Shown: positions 1 through 9,279, counted from the stretch's first letter. The stretch is 46,108 nucleotides of DNA from an uncultured Clostridia bacterium (GCA_947175385.1 CAMWMN010000007.1:1-46108); one strand, 5' to 3'. Made by a program: numbers and translations. Notes: generated by a model from the sequence alone, not told the origin.

Positions 1-3000
1 AAACGTTCCGTTCCTACGTTGTTCAGCTACCAGCCCGTCTACGACGTGTATGACGAGATTCCCGAAATTGGGGAGAATGAGCGTATGTTCGCGGTGGAGT
101 TTCTGCCCGGGCAGTTCGACCAACGCGCGGATTCGGCGGCGCAGTGCATTCAGATGCTCTGCAAAGGAGAGCGTCCCGATGTTAAATACGCGAAGATATA
201 CATTATAAAAGGAGATATTTCCGAGGACGAGTTCAACCGCGTCAAGCATTATCTGATAAACGCGGTGGAGTCGCGCGAATGCGGCTTTGAGAAAAAGGAC
301 ACCCTCAAGGTTACTTATACGATTCCGACCGAGGTGGAAACGCTGGAGGGATTTATCGAAAAGTCCGACGCGGAGCTTGCGAAGTTTGTCAAGCATTACG
401 GGCTGGCGATGGACAATGACGATATCAAGTTCTGCCAGGAGTATTTCAAGGGTGAAAACCGCAATCCGACAATTACGGAAATTCGTATGATTGATACTTA
501 TTGGAGCGACCACTGCCGTCATACCACATTCGGTACGATTATCGACAAGGCGGACATCAAGCCGCCGTATATCGAAAAGACTTATGCCGAATACCGCGCG
601 GATCGCGAGGAGCTCGGGCGTGGAGAGAAGCCGATTTGCCTTATGGACATCGCGACACTCGCGGCGAAAAAGCTCAAAAAGGACGGACTTCTGCCCGATT
701 TGGACGAGAGCGAGGAGATAAACGCCTGCTCCGTGAAGATTACCGTGGACGTTGACGGCAAGGACGAGGAATGGCTGTTGATGTTCAAGAACGAAACTCA
801 CAATCACCCGACAGAAATCGAGCCGTTCGGCGGCGCGGCGACCTGTCTGGGCGGCGCAATCCGCGACCCGCTCTCGGGGCGGAGCTATGTATATCAGGCG
901 ATGCGCGTGACGGGCGCGTCCGACCCGCTGCTCCCCGTGGAGAAAACTCTGGAGGGCAAGCTGCCCCCGCGTAAAATCACCACCACCGCCGCTGCGGGAT
1001 ACTCCTCCTACGGAAATCAAATTGGGCTTGCTACGGGTCATGTTGCGGAGATCTATCACCCCGGATATATGGCTAAGCGTATGGAAATCGGCGCGGTTGT
1101 CGGCGCAGCTCCTATTGAGAATGTCCGCCGTGAAAGACCCGCTCCCGGTGACGTGATCATTCTGCTCGGCGGCAGAACGGGACGTGACGGCTGCGGCGGA
1201 GCAACAGGCTCGTCAAAGGCTCACTCGGCGCAGTCGCTGGATAGCTGCGGCGCGGAGGTTCAGAAGGGCAACGCTCCCGAGGAAAGAAAGCTCCAGCGTC
1301 TGTTCCGCAACCCGGAGGCTACGCGGCTTATAAAACGCTGCAACGATTTCGGCGCGGGCGGAGTTTCCGTGGCAATCGGCGAGTTGGCGGACGGATTGGA
1401 AATCGACCTCAACGCCGTTCCCAAGAAGTATGACGGACTTGACGGCACGGAGCTTGCAATTTCCGAATCTCAGGAGAGAATGGCGGTGGTTGTCGCACCC
1501 GAGGACGCGGAAAAATTCCGTGCGCTGGCGTCAACCGAGAACCTTGAATCCACCGTTGTGGCAAAGGTTAAGGAAGAGCCGCGCCTTAAAATGATGTGGA
1601 ACGGCAAGACCATTGTGGACATTTCGCGCGAGTTTTTGAACTCCAACGGCGCGGAAAAGCACACCGAGGTGTCCGTGCCCGAGGTGAATGTTTCCTATTC
1701 CACGGGCAGACGAAATACTCCCGAGGATTGGGAGAATCTCGTAACCGATTTGAACGTATGCTCGCAACGCGGACTGGTTCAGCGGTTTGACAGTACAATT
1801 GGCGGCGGAACGGTGCTTATGCCGTTTTCCGGACGCACTCAGCAGACCCCTGTTCAGGCAATGGCGGCGAAAATCCCCGTGCTGAACGGCTCTACCGAAA
1901 CCGCGTCCGTTATGGGCTGGGGATTCAATCCGGCAGTGTCGTCACAATCTCCGTACCACGGAGCGGCTTGCGCGGTGGTTGAGAGTATCGCTAAGGTTGT
2001 CGCGGCGGGCGGTACTTATGAGAAGTGTTGGCTGACATTCCAGGAGTACTTTGAGCGTACGCTCGGCAAGGCGGAGCGTTGGGGCAAGCCGTTCTCCGCA
2101 CTGTTGGGCGCGTATAAGGCGCAAATTGCAATGGGCTGCGCGGCAATCGGCGGCAAAGACAGTATGAGCGGAACATTTGGCGAGGCTGATGGAGAGTTGA
2201 TAGACGTACCGCCTACGCTCGTTTCGTTCGCAGTTTCCACGGCGAAAACCGATAACATCATCTCTGCGGAGTTTAAGTGCCCATACAGCAAAATCGGCTA
2301 TATCGCGCCGAAATACGACAAGGACGGCTTGCCTGATTTCGAGGATGTAAAGCGTGTATTCAAGACGGTGGAGCGTCTTATTGCCGAGAAAAAGGCAATT
2401 TCCGTGTGGAGCGTGGCGAACGGCGGTATTGCTGAGGGCGTGTTCAAGATGGGCTTGGGCAACCGAATCGGCGCGAAACTGGATAATCTCTCCGATGAGG
2501 AGCTGTTTACACCCGTTTACGGCGCGTTCGTACTGGAGCTGGAGGGCGACCCGAGCCGGGCTGGCGAATGCTCCGATGTAAAAATAATCGGCGAAACGAT
2601 TCCCGAGTATGAGATTATCTGCGGAAATACACGGGCTGATTCGGCAAAGCTGGAGGAGAAGTGGAACGGGGTTCTCGAACCCGTGTTCAAGCAGAAAACG
2701 AGCTATCAGCCCGTCCCCGAAAAGGTGGAATACAAGTGTGAACAGCCGCTTAGCCGCACTTCACCGAAAATCGCAAATCCGCGCGTGCTGATTCCCGTAT
2801 TCCCCGGAACGAACTGCGAGTACGATACCGCCGCGGCATTTGAGCGTTACGGCGCAAAGAGTGAGATTTTCGTCATCAAGAATCTGTCGGCGGCGGACAT
2901 CGAGGAATCCGTAAACAAATTCGCGGAGCTTATCGACAACGCGCAGATCATTGCGATTCCCGGCGGATTCAGCGGCGGCGATGAGCCGGAGGGTTCGGCG

Positions 3001-3573
3001 AAGTTCATCAACGCGTTCTTCCGTAATCCGAAAATCACCGAGGGCGTGGAGAATATGCTCCACAAGCGGGACGGTCTGATGATTGGAATCTGCAACGGAT
3101 TCCAAGCATTAATCAAGCTCGGACTTGTTCCGTTCGGGCATATTTCGCCGCTTACCGAAGAATCTCCAACGCTCACTTACAATGAAATCGGACGTCACCA
3201 GTCGCAGCTCGTCTACACGCGTATCTGTACCGATAAATCCCCGTGGTTGGCTAACTGCAAGGTCGGGGATATTCACGCAATTCCGATTTCTCACGGCGAG
3301 GGTAGATTTGTCGCTCCCGGAGATGTTCTGCGCAAGCTGATTGACAACGGGCAGATTCTCACCCAATATGTGGATCTGAAGGGCAATCCGTCAATGGAAA
3401 CCGCGTTCAATCCGAACGGCTCGATGTGCGCGGTGGAGGGAATAATCTCCCCAGACGGACGCGTTCTCGGCAAAATGGGACACACCGAGCGTCTTACGGA
3501 AAACGTGGCGAAAAATGTCGATGGAAACAAGGAGCAGCTCTTGTTCAAGAGCGGCGTGGAGTACTTTGCGTAA
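1..3573 (+). CDS. purL: Phosphoribosylformylglycinamidine synthase, 5'-truncated by the window edge
   Basis: Single-chain FGAM synthase of de novo purine synthesis; it converts FGAR, glutamine and ATP to FGAM. The frame is open to base 1, so the start lies upstream; family members run to roughly 1230-1260 residues, so perhaps 60-70 are missing. The synthetase part shows the FKNETHNHPTEIEPFGG motif (from about base 787) and later GGKDSMSGTFGE. The C-terminal glutamine amidotransferase shows PGTNCEYDTA, the nucleophile Cys in GICNGFQALIKLG (codon 3091-3093) and the SHGEGRF histidine, so the glutaminase looks intact. Synthetase and glutaminase are in one polypeptide rather than separate PurL/PurQ/PurS. 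No other purine gene is in the window. Identification is from family motifs and is very secure; only the N-terminus is unknown. Confidence 0.97.
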   Translation, partial: KRSVPTLFSYQPVYDVYDEIPEIGENERMFAVEFLPGQFDQRADSAAQCIQMLCKGERPDVKYAKIYIIKGDISEDEFNRVKHYLINAVESRECGFEKKDTLKVTYTIPTEVETLEGFIEKSDAELAKFVKHYGLAMDNDDIKFCQEYFKGENRNPTITEIRMIDTYWSDHCRHTTFGTIIDKADIKPPYIEKTYAEYRADREELGRGEKPICLMDIATLAAKKLKKDGLLPDLDESEEINACSVKITVDVDGKDEEWLLMFKNETHNHPTEIEPFGGAATCLGGAIRDPLSGRSYVYQAMRVTGASDPLLPVEKTLEGKLPPRKITTTAAAGYSSYGNQIGLATGHVAEIYHPGYMAKRMEIGAVVGAAPIENVRRERPAPGDVIILLGGRTGRDGCGGATGSSKAHSAQSLDSCGAEVQKGNAPEERKLQRLFRNPEATRLIKRCNDFGAGGVSVAIGELADGLEIDLNAVPKKYDGLDGTELAISESQERMAVVVAPEDAEKFRALASTENLESTVVAKVKEEPRLKMMWNGKTIVDISREFLNSNGAEKHTEVSVPEVNVSYSTGRRNTPEDWENLVTDLNVCSQRGLVQRFDSTIGGGTVLMPFSGRTQQTPVQAMAAKIPVLNGSTETASVMGWGFNPAVSSQSPYHGAACAVVESIAKVVAAGGTYEKCWLTFQEYFERTLGKAERWGKPFSALLGAYKAQIAMGCAAIGGKDSMSGTFGEADGELIDVPPTLVSFAVSTAKTDNIISAEFKCPYSKIGYIAPKYDKDGLPDFEDVKRVFKTVERLIAEKKAISVWSVANGGIAEGVFKMGLGNRIGAKLDNLSDEELFTPVYGAFVLELEGDPSRAGECSDVKIIGETIPEYEIICGNTRADSAKLEEKWNGVLEPVFKQKTSYQPVPEKVEYKCEQPLSRTSPKIANPRVLIPVFPGTNCEYDTAAAFERYGAKSEIFVIKNLSAADIEESVNKFAELIDNAQIIAIPGGFSGGDEPEGSAKFINAFFRNPKITEGVENMLHKRDGLMIGICNGFQALIKLGLVPFGHISPLTEESPTLTYNEIGRHQSQLVYTRICTDKSPWLANCKVGDIHAIPISHGEGRFVAPGDVLRKLIDNGQILTQYVDLKGNPSMETAFNPNGSMCAVEGIISPDGRVLGKMGHTERLTENVAKNVDGNKEQLLFKSGVEYFA

Positions 3574-3602
3574 ACGTTTTTTCGGTTTTTTGAAAATTGG
3601 GG

Positions 3603-3631
3603 TTGACAAATCAAAGCGGATATGATATAAT
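3603..3631 (+). promoter_or_regulatory. Sigma-A promoter upstream of the antiporter leader
   Basis: TTGACA (3603-3608), a 17-nt spacer and TATAAT (3626-3631), all consensus. Transcription would begin near 3638, about 350 nt upstream of the antiporter start, leaving a long leader. Confidence 0.85.
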
Positions 3632-3636
3632 ATAAG

Positions 3637-3750
3637 TGGTGAGGAGAGTTCGCTTTTCCGTCGATGATTAAGTGCGAGGGTAACACTTTCAAAAAAAGAA
3701 AGCCCGGTAGATGACTTTTATCCCGATGCGCTTTGCGTGTCGGGATTATT
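3637..3750 (+). promoter_or_regulatory. Structured leader RNA, possible riboswitch or attenuator
   Basis: Follows directly on a consensus promoter. A five-pair hairpin AAGTG (3670-3674)/CACTT (3684-3688) has a loop whose GGGT (3678-3681) can pair with GCCC (3702-3705) after an A7 run, giving an H-type pseudoknot. A GC-rich hairpin follows, TCCCGA/TCGGGA (3720-3746), with a poor U-tract (TATTATAG), so it may be a weak terminator or only structure. Next comes repeat R1 copy A and then a K+/H+ antiporter gene. I could not match it to a known riboswitch; ion or cyclic-di-AMP sensing is only a contextual guess. Confidence 0.45.
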
Positions 3751-3981
3751 ATAGTTGTTAGAGAATAGTTGCTAGTAGTTAGTTATTTGGGTTATAGCCA
3801 AAATCTGCTGTTCGGAGAGAAATTTTGGCGCATTCAATTCCGAACAGCGTACCGGCGGCTAGTGCAAATTCAAAACGCAAGCGGCGCGCAGCACCACAAA
3901 GTGGTGTTGCGGGTCGCTTAGCGAACACAGACGAGCGTTAGCTCGTCTGTGTGGTTTTGAATTTGCTATTAAAATAAGGAG
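3751..3981 (+). repeat. R1 dispersed leader element, copy A (full length)
   Basis: About 231 bp, from ATAGTTGTTAGAGAATAG to the Shine-Dalgarno AAGGAG (3976-3981), 7 nt before the antiporter start. Inverted arms GCAAATTCAAAAC (3864-3876) and GTTTTGAATTTGC (3954-3966) enclose two hairpins. Copy F at 42152-42375 on the other strand is nearly identical over its full length; copies B, C, D, E and G are shorter or diverged. Confidence 0.85.
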
Positions 3982-3988
3982 TGAGATT

Positions 3989-5683
3989 TTGCCTGTTGTG
4001 GTTCTTTTGACGGCAGTTGTTATTCTGCTGTGTGTATTCTCTGACCGGATCTCGGGGAAAATCGGCGTGCCTACGCTGCTTATATTTATCGGAATAGGTA
4101 TCTTCTTCGGCTGTGACGGATTGGTGCGGATTCCGTTTGAGGATTACTCTTTCGCGTCAAATTTGTGCGAATGCGCGCTGATAATTATAATGTTTACGGG
4201 CGGATTTTCGATGAGCTGGGACGCTGCGCGTCCCGTGATGGTAAAGGCGGGCGCACTGGCAACGCTTGGAGTGGCGGTTACCGCGGGTGTGACCTGCGCG
4301 TTCTGTTATTTTATATTGAGATTTCCGTTCGCGGAGAGTTTGCTGCTTGGGTCTGTAATCAGCTCCACGGACGCGGCTTCGGTGTTCTCGGTGCTGCGCT
4401 CCAAAAAGCTGAACCTCAAAAACGGAATCGCGCCGCTGTTGGAGGCGGAAAGCGGCAGTAACGATCCGTTCTCGTATATGCTGACGGTGGTTTCGCTGTC
4501 ACTGTTCACCCAAAGCGCGGGGGAAGGCTCTATTGTTGTGATGATGGTGGAGCAGCTTGTGTTTGGCGCGCTGTTCGGTGTGGTCTTGGGAGTATTGGGG
4601 GCGGTCATCGCCAAGCAGTTCAAAACGCAAACCAAGGAATTTGAGTGTATTATGTATCTCGCGTTTGCACTGATGGCATATGGATTCCCCGCGCTGGTCG
4701 GCGGAAACGGGTATTTGTCGGTGTACATCGCCGGAATAATCATCGGAAACGTCAAATCCCCGCGGCATAAATACGGCGGAAAAACTCCCATTAAGCGGTT
4801 TATCCGCAACACATTGGGAGTCACTATTGCCAAATCCGGAGCGAAAATCGCGCCGCCCGAGGCTGTTGTGTTCCTTAATGGCACTACAGGCATATGCCAG
4901 ATCGCGGTTTTCTTCCTGTTGGGACTGCTCTGCACGCCCTCTCAGCTTGTGACGGGCATATTGCCCGCGATTGGTGTGTTCCTCTGTTTGACGCTTATTT
5001 CACGCCCGCTTGCCGTGGTGATTTTCGGCGGGAAATCACCGATTCGCGACAGACTGTTTATCTCGTTCTGCGGGCTTCGCGGAGCGTCTTCGATTGTATT
5101 CGCGATTATGGCGACCGTCAGCGGAATCTCGACCGAACACAACATCTTCAATATCGTGTTCTGCGTGTGCCTGATGTCTATGACGATTCAGGGAACTCTG
5201 CTTCCCGCTGCGGCGAAACGTCTGCGGCTTATCGACAGCGACGCCAACGTTCTCAAGACGTTTAATGACTACAAGGAAGAGTCCGCGATTACGATGATGA
5301 GAATGTACATACCTGAGAATCACAACTGGGACGGCAGACAAATCAGCGAAATTTCCGTGCCCACGGGTTCACTTATCGTAATGGTTAAGCGTGAGGGGGA
5401 AACAATAATCCCGCGCGGGGATACGGTGATTCACGCGGGCGACAGCGTGATTTTGTCCGTGCCGCCGTATGAGAGCGACAAAAGCAGTCTGCCGCTTCGT
5501 GAAGTCCCGATTAGTGACAAGCACATCTGGCTCAACAAGAAAATTCGCGACCTCAACCTCCCGCAGCGGCTGCTTATCGTAATGGTTCAGCGCGGCGAAC
5601 AGCGCATTATCCCATCGGGCGCGACCGAAATTAAGCGCGGGGACGTGGTGGTTATTACCGACACTTTGGAGAGCGCAGAGTGA
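3989..5683 (+). CDS. Potassium/proton antiporter, CPA1 NhaP2/CvrA-like, with two RCK-C domains
   Basis: Inner-membrane cation/proton antiporter of 564 residues. Residues 1-400 hold about 12 hydrophobic segments of the Na+/H+ exchanger fold, with the SSTDAASVFSVL and AESGSNDPFSYM motifs typical of CPA1 proteins. After a linker come two TrkA-C/RCK-C domains (about 435-490 and 505-562), which in relatives sense ligands such as cyclic-di-AMP or nucleotides. The start is taken as TTG at 3989, 7 nt after the AAGGAG supplied by repeat R1; no ATG fits. Its own promoter and a long structured leader suggest control at RNA level. Transport of K+ rather than Na+ is inferred from the RCK-C tail. Confidence 0.88.
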   Translation: MPVVVLLTAVVILLCVFSDRISGKIGVPTLLIFIGIGIFFGCDGLVRIPFEDYSFASNLCECALIIIMFTGGFSMSWDAARPVMVKAGALATLGVAVTAGVTCAFCYFILRFPFAESLLLGSVISSTDAASVFSVLRSKKLNLKNGIAPLLEAESGSNDPFSYMLTVVSLSLFTQSAGEGSIVVMMVEQLVFGALFGVVLGVLGAVIAKQFKTQTKEFECIMYLAFALMAYGFPALVGGNGYLSVYIAGIIIGNVKSPRHKYGGKTPIKRFIRNTLGVTIAKSGAKIAPPEAVVFLNGTTGICQIAVFFLLGLLCTPSQLVTGILPAIGVFLCLTLISRPLAVVIFGGKSPIRDRLFISFCGLRGASSIVFAIMATVSGISTEHNIFNIVFCVCLMSMTIQGTLLPAAAKRLRLIDSDANVLKTFNDYKEESAITMMRMYIPENHNWDGRQISEISVPTGSLIVMVKREGETIIPRGDTVIHAGDSVILSVPPYESDKSSLPLREVPISDKHIWLNKKIRDLNLPQRLLIVMVQRGEQRIIPSGATEIKRGDVVVITDTLESAE

Positions 5684-5691
5684 TTCGGCTA

Positions 5692-5740
5692 TAAACTTGC
5701 GGTTCTTCCCGCCGACTTGGCGGAGAGAACCGCAAGTTTA
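5692..5740 (+). terminator. Terminator after the antiporter gene
   Basis: A 15-bp perfect stem (5692-5706 with 5726-5740) with a GC-rich inner stem (CCGCC/GGCGG). The right arm ends in TTTATATA; the U-tract is short. Confidence 0.75.
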
Positions 5741-6294
5741 TATACAACCTTAACAATTTTTGCGTTGAAAATTCGGTTATTCCTACAAAATTTCAAAAAT
5801 GATGTAACGTTTTACAAATAAAAACACTTTATATAAGTAGAGGGTAAAATTATGCCTGTCACGAACTGTTTAATCGTCTTTTGGGGTTCACATATTAAAG
5901 CAATACCGCATTACGTGGCTTTCCGCTTGCGAGATTTAATACAATAATTGTGCGATGCTTTTTATACAGTCTGTTATATTATGGCGTATTTTTATTGTTA
6001 AAATACCTGTTATGCGATTTTTTATACCTGTTTTTAGAAATATGTTGAACCATATTTCATTTCGTGTTATCATATATGTTGGAATAAATTTCTAAAGCCA
6101 TAGGCTGTTGGTTAATTTCACAGGGAGGTGATAAGGATAAAAGTACATTAAGGCGATGGTGCGATGCGTCAACCCAAAAATTGAACAGATTCCTTGAATG
6201 TGCTTGCTTGGCTGTTCAAATTTTACGTTTTCGAGCCGAGCATAGATTTTATGAAAGATGATGTGGTCTTTACTATATCAAGTAAGGAGATTTT
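5741..6294. other. AT-rich intergenic region, no convincing gene
   Basis: About 550 bp, clearly more AT-rich than the genes. It holds the promoter at 6045-6073 and a GGGAGGTGATAAGG stretch (6123-6136) that looks like a strong ribosome site but is followed by no credible ORF. Two tiny ORFs, 5852-5947 (31 residues after AGAGGG) and 6251-6298 (15 residues, overlapping the next start as ATGA), cannot be distinguished from chance. Confidence 0.5.
6045..6073 (+). promoter_or_regulatory. Probable promoter for the C39-like peptidase/lipoprotein group
   Basis: TTGAAC (6045-6050), 17-nt spacer, TATCAT (6068-6073). It leaves a leader of about 215 nt before the peptidase gene. Confidence 0.55.
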
Positions 6295-7239
6295 ATGAAC
6301 AACAGGCTTGTTAAAGGCATTTCGTCTTGTGTATTGGCAACAATGCTCTTAAGCACAGGTGCGGCGGCACAGACGGCAACACAGAACAACGTGGCTGTCA
6401 GCACGGAGAACATAAGTTTTTCCGGCTGCGTAGATAAAATCAGAAGCGTTTACACCGAAAGATACCCTGAACAGGTTGAGGTGGTTAATGGTGTTATTGA
6501 CGAAGTCACATCAAACGAAACGTTTTTGGAATGTTATGAGTATGAGGGCAAAACTGCGTTCCGCATTCTCGAGGATACGCTGATGGACGCGCTTACGCCG
6601 GCGATAGAACCTTATAATTATGACGGTCAGGTGGCATGGACTTCATATACGGTTCCGGTTATAACACAGATGAATGATTATTATTGTGGTCCTGCGGCTG
6701 TTCAAATGGCTTTGATTGGAAATGGTTTTTTGTCAAATACTTCTGAAAACAGGGAGAATAAAAAGCAACAGGAAATTGCAAAAGAACTATCAACAAGTTC
6801 AAGTGGAGGAACATATATTTTCAAAATAACCAAGTATATGCAAGGTTTCATTTCCAGCGAAACAATTACATATAAATCTAAGTTGTTTACACGTTATACA
6901 TATGACACAATATTTGGTTTGTTTTCAACTTCTTTGCGATCTAACAAAGTAATAATTTTGAATATTCCAGACACATCATATCTTGGCTATTACAACGGGA
7001 AACGGTATTCTGATGACGGACACTATGTAATCATCAAGAAGTTTGATGAAACAAAACGCAAACTCACTGTCGTTGACCCGTTCCATTTGAACAAGGTAGA
7101 CACGGCAACTAACAATTATTTGAACAACGAACACGAAATTTCTCTTGATGATTTAATTTCTCTGGCAAAAGACACGAATTTCTGGGCATCGGTTTATACA
7201 TACACAAAAGACGATAATATCGAATCATATGTATTTTGA
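6295..7239 (+). CDS. Secreted C39-like papain-fold cysteine peptidase
   Basis: 314 residues. An N-terminal signal peptide (about 1-26, cationic start, hydrophobic core, ending ...TGAAAQTA) sends it outside. The second half has peptidase C39-like signatures: a Gln then NDYYCGPAAVQMAL with the nucleophile Cys131, DDGHYVIIKKF with His243 and VDPF with Asp261, in the expected order. Residues 27-110 match nothing I recognise and could be a propeptide or prodomain. Start ATG 6295 follows TAAGGAG. The stop touches the ribosome site of the following lipoprotein gene, so they are probably co-transcribed. Unlike bacteriocin-processing C39 domains it is not attached to an ABC transporter. The substrate is unknown. 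Confidence 0.75.
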   Translation: MNNRLVKGISSCVLATMLLSTGAAAQTATQNNVAVSTENISFSGCVDKIRSVYTERYPEQVEVVNGVIDEVTSNETFLECYEYEGKTAFRILEDTLMDALTPAIEPYNYDGQVAWTSYTVPVITQMNDYYCGPAAVQMALIGNGFLSNTSENRENKKQQEIAKELSTSSSGGTYIFKITKYMQGFISSETITYKSKLFTRYTYDTIFGLFSTSLRSNKVIILNIPDTSYLGYYNGKRYSDDGHYVIIKKFDETKRKLTVVDPFHLNKVDTATNNYLNNEHEISLDDLISLAKDTNFWASVYTYTKDDNIESYVF

Positions 7240-7252
7240 GGAGGACACCACA

Positions 7253-8152
7253 ATGAAAAAACACACTTTGGCACTCACAGTATTGACACTTACGGCGGCT
7301 CTTTTGATGGGCTGCTCCGAAAAAGGCAACACCTCGAATCCCGCACAAGGCGGCGATTCAACTACAACGCAGTCCACAAGTACTGCACCCGAATCTACGG
7401 AATCAACTGAATCCACCACAAGCGAAAGCATACCCGAACCTATTGAAAGGGAGCGTTTCATTTACGGCGAAAAGGAAATTCCCGATATAATTTATCCCCA
7501 ATATCAAGAAGGTGACGGTAGAGCAATAGTAGTCGGCGAGGAATATAAAGCAGGTCTGGACAGTATGGCGTTTGAAACGCATACATTTGGCGATTACACA
7601 ATACGCCTTGTCGGAGATAATGTTAGAACCGATAAAGAGAATTTTCCTAATGCGATTTACGCACAGGAGCTTTATATCGAGGTGGAAAAGAACGGCACAA
7701 TGCTTCATGAGGAGATAACAGATCGTGACCATATACGTTTTCAGTCCCCATATGGAGAGCAATTCAGCCGGGAATATATAATCTATAAAAATCAGATTGG
7801 AAACTATCTGGAAGTTTATGATATGAAACACCCCGTAATAGCTATTCGTTATTTCAATGCCGATAACTTTGACGAATCAATCAGAAAACTTGTTCATTTC
7901 GCGTGGATTGAAGATGATACGGTCGTTGCGCGTTTCTTTGGCGATTTCGCCGAGAACACTGGGGTTATTGCAGGAGCTAGCGAGTTTCCGAGTTTCACAA
8001 AAAGCGGTCAATTTGCTGTTTTCGCCGCGGACGAGTTCAAGATTGAGAATGAAAATACCCTTGTTGACGAGGAAGCGAGAATCAAATACATTTTCGACTT
8101 CGACAAAACAGACGATACCGGGCATTATTATTCCACCGAGAGAATCCAATAA
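7253..8152 (+). CDS. Lipoprotein, first of a tandem pair
   Basis: 299 residues. Start ATG 7253 follows GAGGAGGA; an upstream in-frame ATG at 7229 would overlap the peptidase gene and destroy the signal peptide. Signal peptide MKKHTLALTVLTLTAALLMG with lipobox LMGC, then a Ser/Thr-rich linker (about 27-65), then a globular domain of about 230 residues with no motif I know. The neighbour at 8181-9068 is a clear paralogue: same lipobox region, the shared phrases YGEKEIPNI/DI, FAENTG and YAIFAADEFKIENENT, and the same ending. The duplication includes the ribosome site (AGGAGGACACCACAATG). Probably a membrane-anchored partner or substrate of the adjacent peptidase, by proximity only. Confidence 0.8.
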   Translation: MKKHTLALTVLTLTAALLMGCSEKGNTSNPAQGGDSTTTQSTSTAPESTESTESTTSESIPEPIERERFIYGEKEIPDIIYPQYQEGDGRAIVVGEEYKAGLDSMAFETHTFGDYTIRLVGDNVRTDKENFPNAIYAQELYIEVEKNGTMLHEEITDRDHIRFQSPYGEQFSREYIIYKNQIGNYLEVYDMKHPVIAIRYFNADNFDESIRKLVHFAWIEDDTVVARFFGDFAENTGVIAGASEFPSFTKSGQFAVFAADEFKIENENTLVDEEARIKYIFDFDKTDDTGHYYSTERIQ

Positions 8153-8180
8153 TTTCCCAAATAAACAGGAGGACACCACA

Positions 8181-9068
8181 ATGAAAAAACACACTTTAAC
8201 ACTCACGGCATTAACTCTCGCGGCGGCTCTTTTGGCGGGCTGCTCAAAACCAGACACCTCAAATCCCTCTCAAGACAGCGATTTGAGCACAACGCAGTCC
8301 ACAAGTACTACAACCGAATCCACCACAGAACCTACAATAAGTGAATCCATCCCGGAAACTGTTGAAAAGGGACGGTTCGTTTATGGCGAAAAGGAAATTC
8401 CCAATATAACTTACCCCGAATACAAGGAAACCGATGGCAGATATATCGCGCCTATGGCGGAGGGCAGAGCCCACGGTCTTGAAAGTATGGTTTTTGAAAC
8501 ACATACCTTCAAGGATTATACAGTCAGCCTGGTTGGCAGTTATGTTCGTACTGACAAAGAACACTTCCCGGGTACAATCTTCACACAAGAACTCCACATT
8601 GAAATTGAAAAGGACGGAAAACGCCTCAGTGACGAGTTCGCGGACAGTGTAAATTACACACATCCGTATGGCAGAATGGACACTCGCGAGTTTCTGATTT
8701 ATGAAGACCAAATCGGAGATTATCTGGACATATACGATATGAAAAATCCCGTAATCGCCATGCGTTATTTTGGACGTGAGGATTTGGAAGAATCGTTCAG
8801 AAAAATCGTTGAATTCACATGGATTGAGGACAATACATTTGTTGGCGGATTCCTAGGGAATTTCGCCGAAAACACAGGAGCGATTGTAGGAGGCGGTGAT
8901 TCACTCCAATTCTACTCAGGAGGTCAATACGCGATTTTCGCCGCGGACGAGTTCAAGATTGAGAATGAAAATACCATTGTTGACGAGGAAGCGGGAATCA
9001 AATACATTTTCGATTTCGACAAAACAGACGATACGGGGCATTATTACTCCACCGAGAAGATCGGGTGA
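8181..9068 (+). CDS. Lipoprotein, second of a tandem pair
   Basis: 295 residues, paralogue of 7253-8152. Lipobox LLAGC after MKKHTLTLTALTLAAALLAG, Ser/Thr-rich linker, then the same domain; similarity is strongest at both ends, consistent with duplication and divergence. Start ATG 8181 follows AGGAGGA. The intergenic gap is 28 nt, so the two are one transcript with the peptidase gene. No function can be assigned from sequence. Confidence 0.8.
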   Translation: MKKHTLTLTALTLAAALLAGCSKPDTSNPSQDSDLSTTQSTSTTTESTTEPTISESIPETVEKGRFVYGEKEIPNITYPEYKETDGRYIAPMAEGRAHGLESMVFETHTFKDYTVSLVGSYVRTDKEHFPGTIFTQELHIEIEKDGKRLSDEFADSVNYTHPYGRMDTREFLIYEDQIGDYLDIYDMKNPVIAMRYFGREDLEESFRKIVEFTWIEDNTFVGGFLGNFAENTGAIVGGGDSLQFYSGGQYAIFAADEFKIENENTIVDEEAGIKYIFDFDKTDDTGHYYSTEKIG

Positions 9069-9135
9069 TTTAACCCTCCACGCGTCTTATCAATGGGATT
9101 CGAAACATTCCGCAGAATATTTTCCAAAAACCCCT

Positions 9136-9164
9136 TGACAAACCCTTAATTGTGTGGTATAATG
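9136..9164 (+). promoter_or_regulatory. Promoter of tRNA-Ala
   Basis: TTGACA (9136-9141), 17-nt spacer, TATAAT (9159-9164); 30 bases before the tRNA. Confidence 0.9.
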
Positions 9165-9194
9165 TTATCGTTGATAGAATACTGTCAGCAGTCT

Positions 9195-9270
9195 GGGGGT
9201 ATAGCTCAGTTGGGAGAGCGCTTGCTTCGCATGTAAGAGGTCAGGGGTTCGAATCCCCTTATCTCCACCA
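9195..9270 (+). tRNA. tRNA-Ala (anticodon CGC)
   Basis: 76 nt including encoded CCA. Acceptor arms GGGGGTA/TATCTCC pair and carry the G3:U70 alanine identity pair. D arm GCTC/GAGC, anticodon stem CTTGC/GTAAG with loop TTCGCAT gives CGC (reads GCG), T arm AGGGG-TTCGAAT-CCCCT. It has its own promoter and terminator. Confidence 0.95.
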
Positions 9271-9279
9271 GTTGAGGTA

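Noticed and set aside
3637-3750. Possible THF or fluoride riboswitch
   Set aside because: Short phrases such as TTAAGTGC and GATGAC resemble parts of those motifs, but the stems and junctions do not line up.
5852-5947. 31-residue ORF with AGAGGG upstream
   Set aside because: No credible promoter, AT-rich region, no recognisable features; cannot be told from chance.
6251-6298. 15-codon leader ORF overlapping the C39-like start as ATGA
   Set aside because: No ribosome site; the overlap is likely accidental.
7857-9068. Extended 403-residue frame leading into the second lipoprotein
   Set aside because: The extension is out of frame with the first lipoprotein and would bury the signal peptide; ATG 8181 has a strong ribosome site.
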